From positions 1 to 11,685 of the forward strand of contig JAOPVN010000446.1 in NCBI GenBank assembly GCA_025966175.1: a stretch of 11,685 bases of DNA, written 5' to 3'. Made by a program: the position numbers and the translations under genes. The DNA is from Modestobacter sp. GTDB taxonomy: Bacteria; Actinomycetota; Actinomycetes; Mycobacteriales; Geodermatophilaceae. The notes under the pieces were generated by a model, which worked only from the letters and a program-made list of their open reading frames with translations, ran no database searches and had not been told where the DNA came from. Shown here piece by piece: positions 5,428 through 11,685 of the stretch; positions within the stretch are counted from its first letter, which is position 1; every line of letters starts with the position of its first letter.

Positions 5428-6945
5428 TCACGGACGGCGCCACGAGCGCCCCTCGGCGGCCAGCATGTCCTCGGCCGCCCGCGGACCCCATTCACCCGCG
5501 CGGTAGGAGTGCGGCGTGGTGCTGGCCCAGTAGTCCTCGAGCGGGTCGATGACCGCCCAGGACGCCTCGACCTCGGCGTTGCGGGGGAAGAGGGTGGCGT
5601 CGCCGAGCAGGATGTCGAGCAGCAGCCGCTCGTAGGCCTCGGGGCTGGCCTCGGTGAACTGTTCGCCGTAGAGGAAGTCCATCGACACGTCGCGGACCTC
5701 CATCACGCTGCCGGGGACCTTCGACCCGAACTTGAGGGTGACGCCCTCGTCGGGCTGGACCCGGATCACCAGCTGGTTGTGGCCCAGCTCCTCGGTGTCG
5801 GTCGGCGCGAAGGGCAGGTGCGGGGCGCGCTTGAACACCAGGGCGATCTCGGTGACCCGGCGGGGGAGCCGCTTGCCGGTACGCAGGTAGAACGGCACGC
5901 CGGCCCAGCGGCGGGTCTCCACGCCCAGTCGCACGGCGGCGTAGGTCTCGGTGGTCGAGTTCGGGTCGACGCCCTCTTCCTGGCGGTACCCGATGGCGCG
6001 CTGTCCGGCCAGCCAGCCCTGCTCGTACTGGCCGCGGACGGCGAAGCGCGCCATGTCCTCGGGCACCGAGATCGCGCGGAGCACCTTGAGCTTCTCGGTG
6101 CGGATCTCCTCGGCGGAGAACTCGACCGGCTCCTCCATCGCGGTCAGCGCGAGCAGCTGCAGCAGGTGGTTCTGCAGCACGTCGCGGGCAGCTCCGGTCT
6201 TGTCGTAGAAGCCGGCGCGGCCGCCGATGCCGACGTCCTCCGCCATGGTGATCTGCACCGAGTCGACGTGATGGCCGTTCCAGATCGGCTCGAAGAGGGT
6301 GTTGGCGAAGCGGAGGGCCAGCAGGTTCTGGACCGTCTCCTTGCCGAGGTAGTGGTCGATGCGGAAGACGTCGTCGGCGGTGAAGACCGTGTCGACGAGT
6401 TCGTTGAGCTCCCGGCTGGAGGCGAGGTCGGTGCCGAACGGCTTCTCCACGACGACCCGGCGCCACCGGTCCCGGGTGGTCTCGGCCATGCCGGTGCGCT
6501 GCATCTGCTTCAGCACCGTGGGGAACATCGCCGGGGGGATGGACAGGTAGAACGCGGCGTTGCCGCCGATGCCGTGGCTGCCCTCGAGCTCGGCCAGGTT
6601 GTCGGCCAGCTCGTCGAAGGCGTTGTCGTCGTCGAAGGAGCCCTGGACGAACCGGACGCTGTTGGCCAACCGCTCCCACACCTCTTCGCGCCACGGGGTG
6701 CGCGCGTGCTCCCGGGCGGCCGAGCGCGCCAGCTCGGAGAACTCGACGTCACCCCAGTCGCGGCGGGCGAAGCCCAGCAGAGCGAAGTTGGTGGGCAGCA
6801 GCCCACGGTTGGCCAGGTCGTACACCGCCGGCAGCAGCTTCTTGCGCGCCAGATCCCCGGTGATGCCGAACACGACCAGAGCGCAGGGCTCCGGTACTCG
6901 GGGCAGCCGCCGGTCCCGCGGGTCCCGCAGCGGGTTGGTGGGCAT
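5428..6945 (-). CDS. zwf: Glucose-6-phosphate 1-dehydrogenase
   Basis: Cytoplasmic NADP-dependent enzyme that oxidises glucose 6-phosphate to 6-phosphogluconolactone, the entry step of the oxidative pentose phosphate pathway. It is 505 residues, the full family length. The coenzyme-binding motif GITGDLARKK is at 27-36 and EKPFG at 167-171. The active-site signature RIDHYLGKE lies at 195-203 (Asp197, His198), and GAARDVLQNHLLQ holds His260, equivalent to the catalytic base of the Leuconostoc enzyme. The ATG at 6945 follows GAGGA (6958-6954) by 8 bases. opcA lies 37 bases downstream. The 120-base gap to tal upstream holds a perfect 12-bp inverted repeat and no clear promoter. Identification is secure. 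Confidence 0.98.
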   Translation of the reverse strand: MPTNPLRDPRDRRLPRVPEPCALVVFGITGDLARKKLLPAVYDLANRGLLPTNFALLGFARRDWGDVEFSELARSAAREHARTPWREEVWERLANSVRFVQGSFDDDNAFDELADNLAELEGSHGIGGNAAFYLSIPPAMFPTVLKQMQRTGMAETTRDRWRRVVVEKPFGTDLASSRELNELVDTVFTADDVFRIDHYLGKETVQNLLALRFANTLFEPIWNGHHVDSVQITMAEDVGIGGRAGFYDKTGAARDVLQNHLLQLLALTAMEEPVEFSAEEIRTEKLKVLRAISVPEDMARFAVRGQYEQGWLAGQRAIGYRQEEGVDPNSTTETYAAVRLGVETRRWAGVPFYLRTGKRLPRRVTEIALVFKRAPHLPFAPTDTEELGHNQLVIRVQPDEGVTLKFGSKVPGSVMEVRDVSMDFLYGEQFTEASPEAYERLLLDILLGDATLFPRNAEVEASWAVIDPLEDYWASTTPHSYRAGEWGPRAAEDMLAAEGRSWRRP

Positions 6946-6974
6946 CGTTTCCGTCCTCGATGAGCTCGCAGGAT

Positions 6975-7010
6975 CCCGCCGTCCGGCTCGGCGCTGGACC
7001 GGACGGCGGG
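6975..7010 (-). repeat. Perfect 12-bp inverted repeat in the tal-zwf gap
   Basis: CCCGCCGTCCGG (6975-6986) pairs with CCGGACGGCGGG (6999-7010) around a 12-base loop. It is the strongest hairpin of the operon interior, ending 29 bases before the zwf start codon. No U-tract follows on the minus strand, so full termination is uncertain. It could attenuate read-through, mark an RNA processing or stabilisation point, or be a protein-binding site. Confidence 0.6.
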
Positions 7011-7065
7011 TGGTTGTTCCAGTGGGTGGTGCAGTGCCGCCGGAGCGACACGAGGAAGGAGACGG

Positions 7066-8172
7066 TCAGGCCTTGTCCTGCAGCTGCTCCTTCACCGAGG
7101 TGGAGAGCTCGTCCCAGGCGTCGACGAACTTCTGCACGCCTTCCTCCTCGAGCACCCGGAAGACGTCGTCGAGGTCGACGCCGGCGCCGGCGACGGCCTG
7201 CATGACCTTCTCGGCGTCGGCGTAGGCCTGCTGCACCGGCGTGCCGGGCTGACCGTGGTCGGCGTAGGCCATCAGCGTCTTCTCCGGCATGGTGTTCACC
7301 GTGTCCGGGGCGATGAGCTCGGAGATGTACATCGTGTCCGAGTACTCGGGGTTCTTGACCCCGGTGGAGGCCCACAGCGGGCGCTGCGGCTGGGCCCCCT
7401 TGGCGGCCAGCGCCTGCCAGCGGTCCGAGGAGAAGACCTCCTCGTACGCCTGGTAGGCCAGCTGGGCGTTGGCGACACCGGCCTTGCCCTTGAGCGAGGG
7501 GTCGGCGCCCAGGTCGTCCAGCCGCTTGTCGATCTCGGTGTCCACGCGCGACACGAAGAACGATGCCACGGACTCGATGCCCTCGAAGGAGGCGTTCGGG
7601 TCCTCGGCCAGCCGCTGCTCCAGGCCGGCCACGTAGGCCTCCATCACGGCCCGGTAGCGCTCGAGGCTGAAGATCAGCGTGACGTTGACGCTGATGCCGG
7701 CGGCGATCGTGGTGGTGATCGCCGGCAGCCCCTCGACGGTCGCGGGGATCTTGATGAAGAGGTTCGGCCGGTCGACCAGCCACCACAGGTGGGCGGCCTC
7801 GGCGGCGGTCGCGTCGGTGTCCCGGGCCAAGCCCGGGGCCACCTCCAGCGACACACGCCCGTCACGGCCGGTGCGTGCGGCGACCGGCGCGAGCAGGTCG
7901 CAGGCGTCCCGGACGTCGCTGGCGGTGATGGTGCGCAGCGCCTCCTCGACGCTCACCTTCCGGACGGCCATCGCGTGCAGCTGGTCGTCGTAGGACTCCG
8001 ACCCGCTGATCGCCGCGGCGAAGATGCTCGGGTTCGTGGTGACGCCGACGACGCTGTACTCGTCGACCAGCTGCTGCAGGTTGCCGGTCCGGATGCGGTC
8101 GCGGGACAGGTCGTCGAGCCAAACGGCGACCCCTGCCTTCGACAGCTGGGCCAGGTTCTCGTTCTGGGCCAT
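7066..8172 (-). CDS. tal: Transaldolase
   Basis: Cytoplasmic non-oxidative pentose phosphate enzyme transferring a dihydroxyacetone unit from sedoheptulose 7-phosphate to glyceraldehyde 3-phosphate. It is 368 residues, typical of the longer actinobacterial transaldolases. Signatures are VTTNPSIF (44-51), GRVSLEVAP (105-113) and NLFIKIPAT (137-145), with Lys141 as the Schiff-base residue. PLWASTGVKNP and the C-terminal EEGVQKFVDAWDEL follow. The ATG at 8172 has GAGAGGG (8183-8177) with a 4-base spacer. It starts 38 bases after the tkt stop and is followed by the 120-base gap with a hairpin before zwf. The tkt-tal-zwf-opcA-pgl order is the standard actinobacterial arrangement. Confidence 0.97.
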   Translation of the reverse strand: MAQNENLAQLSKAGVAVWLDDLSRDRIRTGNLQQLVDEYSVVGVTTNPSIFAAAISGSESYDDQLHAMAVRKVSVEEALRTITASDVRDACDLLAPVAARTGRDGRVSLEVAPGLARDTDATAAEAAHLWWLVDRPNLFIKIPATVEGLPAITTTIAAGISVNVTLIFSLERYRAVMEAYVAGLEQRLAEDPNASFEGIESVASFFVSRVDTEIDKRLDDLGADPSLKGKAGVANAQLAYQAYEEVFSSDRWQALAAKGAQPQRPLWASTGVKNPEYSDTMYISELIAPDTVNTMPEKTLMAYADHGQPGTPVQQAYADAEKVMQAVAGAGVDLDDVFRVLEEEGVQKFVDAWDELSTSVKEQLQDKA

Positions 8173-8210
8173 GGTGCCCTCTCTCGGTCTCTCTCTCGGT
8201 GGTGGGTCGG

Positions 8211-10436
<2,226 letters not shown>

Positions 10437-10471
10437 GTGGCGCTCGGTGCTCCCTCGGGGATCGGTCGAAG

Positions 10472-10528
10472 TCAGGCCCGCCCGGGGGGCGCGGGGCAAC
10501 CCACCCCGGGCTGGACGACGGTGCACAC
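10472..10528 (-). CDS. Possible short upstream ORF in the tkt leader
   Basis: GTG at 10528 opens an 18-codon frame, MCTVVQPGVGCPAPPGRA, ending in TGA (10474-10472), 35 bases before the tkt ATG. It lies within the predicted 150-base tkt leader. The purine-rich GGGGCGG (10540-10534) is only a weak ribosome site. In sequence this GC-rich a frame of this size is easily random, so this is a low-confidence candidate for a translated leader. Confidence 0.15.
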   Translation of the reverse strand: MCTVVQPGVGCPAPPGRA

Positions 10529-10593
10529 CACGACCGCCCCGGTCGGCGCGGTCGGAGGTCGTGAGCGTGGGCGCGCCGTCGTCCTCGACGTCC

Positions 10594-10621
10594 GCCCTAC
10601 CCGCATCACGCGCAGAGTCAA
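10594..10621 (-). promoter_or_regulatory. Predicted promoter of the tkt-tal-zwf-opcA-pgl operon
   Basis: On the minus strand TTGACT (10621-10616) and TAGGGC (10599-10594) are separated by 16 bases. The -35 matches TTGACA at 5 of 6 positions. The -10 fits TANNNT except for its last base. Transcription would begin near 10587 and give a leader of about 150 bases before tkt. The -35 box lies inside an inverted repeat (10605-10627). Confidence 0.45.
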
Positions 10622-10627
10622 CGTGAT
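10605..10627. promoter_or_regulatory. Operator-like inverted repeat over the tkt -35 box
   Basis: ATCACG (10605-10610) and CGTGAT (10622-10627) are perfect inverted arms separated by 11 bases, with half-site centres about 17 bases apart. The arms straddle the predicted tkt -35 box, where a dimeric regulator would interfere with RNA polymerase. I cannot name the regulator. Confidence 0.35.
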
Positions 10628-10642
10628 CAAACCCTAGTGGTG

Positions 10643-10657
10643 CCGGGCCATTCCCGG
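10643..10657. repeat. Inverted repeat CCGGG-N5-CCCGG upstream of ctaB
   Basis: The arms CCGGG (10643-10647) and CCCGG (10653-10657) flank CCATT. The repeat sits where a ctaB -35 box would fall, 13 bases before the -10. It could be an operator, but GC-rich 5-bp arms are common by chance here. Confidence 0.2.
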
Positions 10658-10670
10658 AGGGAGGCCGGGC

Positions 10671-10676
10671 TACAGT
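10671..10676 (+). promoter_or_regulatory. Candidate -10 element of the ctaB promoter
   Basis: TACAGT fits TANNNT well and would start transcription near 10682-10684, about 30 bases before the upstream ORF and 73 before the ctaB GTG. No clear -35 is visible. This placement also excludes the GTG at 10675, which overlaps the -10 box, as a start codon. Confidence 0.45.
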
Positions 10677-10711
10677 GGGTGGGCAACCCATCCCCGGCGG
10701 AGAAGGACATC

Positions 10712-10759
10712 GTGGTGCCCTGCTGCCCGCGCGACGCCGCGCTCTCGGGCACCCGGTGA
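10712..10759 (+). CDS. Short upstream ORF overlapping the ctaB start
   Basis: A 15-codon frame, MVPCCPRDAALSGTR, opens at tandem GTG codons (10712 and 10715) and stops at TGA 10757-10759. Its ribosome site is the best in this region: GGAG (10699-10702) and AAGGA (10703-10707), the latter 7 bases before GTG 10715. The stop overlaps the ctaB GTG (10756-10758) as GTGA, the usual coupling geometry. ctaB itself has no ribosome site, so translation of ctaB may depend on ribosomes finishing this frame. A tandem Cys pair stands at codons 4-5. No homologue is known to me. An indel in the read that displaced the true ctaB start is the main alternative. Confidence 0.4.
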   Translation: MVPCCPRDAALSGTR

Positions 10760-11685
10760 CGGCGATCGCCGACCGTCCCGTCGACCGCGCCCGGACGCTC
10801 ACCTCGCTCCGTGCCACGGTCGGTGCCTACGTGGCGCTGACCAAGCCACGGATCATCGAACTCCTCCTGGTCACCACCCTGCCGGCGATGCTGCTGGCCG
10901 CCGGTGGATGGCCCGACACCGGCCTGGTCGTGGCGACCCTCGTGGGCGGCACGCTCGCGGCCGGTGCGGCCAACGTCTTCAACTGCTACGTCGACCGCGA
11001 CATCGACCAGCTGATGCACCGCACGGAGAACCGGCCGCTGCCCACCGGGGCGCTGACCCCGCGCGCCGCGCTGGTCTTCGGGATCGTGCTCACCGTCGTC
11101 TCGATCACGCTGCTCGCGGTGACGACGACGCCGCTGGCCGCGGCCCTGGCGGCCGCCGCGATCTTCTACTACGCCGTGCTCTACACGATGGTGTTCAAGC
11201 GGCGCACCCGCCGGAGCACCGAGTTCGGCGGAGTGCCGGGCGCCGCGCCCGTCGTCATCGGCTGGGCCGCGGTGACCGGGTCACTGGCCTGGCCGGCCAT
11301 CGTCTTCTTCGGCGTCGTCTTCTGCTGGCAGATGCCGCACTTCTGGGCCCTGGCGATGCGCTTCCGCGCCGACTACGCCCGCGCCGAGGTGCCGATGCTG
11401 CCGGTGGTGAGCAGCGCGCGCAGCGTGGGCCGGCAGACCATCGCCTGGACCTGGGCCACGGTCGCCGTCTCGCTGCTGCTGTGGCCGGTGGCCGACGACT
11501 ACGGCATCGGCTGGCTGTACACAGTGTGCGCGGCCGGGCTGGGCGGGTGGTTCATCGCCGAGGCGCACCGGCTGAACGGACGCATCCGGCGGGACGCCGA
11601 GACGCGGCCGATGCAGCTCTTCCACGTCTCCATCTACTACATGGCGGCGCTGTCGCTGGCGATCGTCCTCGACGTCCTGATCTGA
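10756..11685 (+). CDS. ctaB: Protoheme IX farnesyltransferase (heme O synthase)
   Basis: Integral membrane prenyltransferase converting protoheme IX and farnesyl diphosphate to heme O for cytochrome oxidase. From the GTG at 10756 it is 309 residues, close to the usual 290-310, and starts MTAIADRPVDRA, followed by the conserved YVALTKPRIIELLLVTTLPAM. The first Asp-rich motif is N-x3-D-x3-D in NCYVDRDID (76-84), followed by RTENRPLPTG (89-98). YTMVFKRRT and STEFGGVPGAAPVVIGW follow, with WQMPHFWALA (191-200). The second Asp region is ADYARAEVPML (205-215). About eight or nine hydrophobic helices are evident. The TGA ends on the last base of the window. It is divergent from tkt, as in mycobacteria. 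The longer in-frame GTG at 10675 overlaps the -10 box and is rejected. Confidence 0.96.
   Translation: MTAIADRPVDRARTLTSLRATVGAYVALTKPRIIELLLVTTLPAMLLAAGGWPDTGLVVATLVGGTLAAGAANVFNCYVDRDIDQLMHRTENRPLPTGALTPRAALVFGIVLTVVSITLLAVTTTPLAAALAAAAIFYYAVLYTMVFKRRTRRSTEFGGVPGAAPVVIGWAAVTGSLAWPAIVFFGVVFCWQMPHFWALAMRFRADYARAEVPMLPVVSSARSVGRQTIAWTWATVAVSLLLWPVADDYGIGWLYTVCAAGLGGWFIAEAHRLNGRIRRDAETRPMQLFHVSIYYMAALSLAIVLDVLI

Noticed and set aside
5391..5495. Upstream in-frame start of opcA at 5495
   Set aside because: It would overlap the zwf 3' end by 68 bases. The ATG at 5390 has a strong AGGAG and a family-like N-terminus.
10675..10755. GTG 10675 as the ctaB start
   Set aside because: It overlaps the TACAGT -10 box and has no ribosome site, and the extra 27 residues do not resemble CtaB N-termini.
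10437..10817. Open frame extending tkt upstream to 10817 on the minus strand
   Set aside because: It would cover the divergent ctaB start and both promoters. Family homology begins only after the ATG at 10436, and the translated extension is Arg/Pro/Gly-rich antisense-like sequence.

Overview
The window is chromosomal DNA of a high-GC actinobacterium. GC content is very high throughout, GTG and TTG starts are common, and the zwf-opcA pairing and an RbpA-type RNA polymerase-binding protein are actinobacterial traits. The gene order and protein style suggest the Geodermatophilaceae (Blastococcus, Modestobacter, Geodermatophilus) or a close relative. That placement is from memory, not from a search.

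Layout. Left block, plus strand: the 3' two-thirds of tpiA (1-545, cut by the window edge), an orphan family-5 solute-binding lipoprotein (582-2360), secG (2477-2710) and an rbpA-like gene (2943-3284). Right block, minus strand, reading right to left: tkt (10436-8211), tal (8172-7066), zwf (6945-5428), opcA (5390-4185) and pgl (4188-3376). The two blocks converge at about 3285-3375 over back-to-back hairpins. Far right, plus strand: ctaB (10756-11685), divergent from tkt across a 319-base control region. ctaB ends on the last base of the window.

How the genes work together. The minus-strand cluster is the pentose phosphate pathway. Zwf and Pgl, with OpcA as Zwf's assembly or activation partner, make NADPH and 6-phosphogluconate. 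Tkt and Tal return pentose phosphates to glycolysis, to which TpiA belongs. SecG is a translocon subunit, the RbpA-like protein a transcription factor, and CtaB makes heme O for the terminal oxidase. opcA and pgl overlap by 4 bases, and the other gaps in the cluster are 37-120 bases, so one operon is likely.

Novelty. I see no phage, transposon, CRISPR, toxin-antitoxin, defence or biosynthetic system; the protein-coding content is ordinary housekeeping. The interest lies between genes: (a) a two-copy nested-hairpin element directly after the stops of secG and rbpA, with an invariant 10-base loop and covarying stems; (b) a 15-codon upstream ORF with a tandem Cys pair that overlaps the ctaB start by GTGA; (c) an operator-like inverted repeat over the predicted tkt -35 box; (d) a perfect 12-bp inverted repeat inside the tal-zwf gap.
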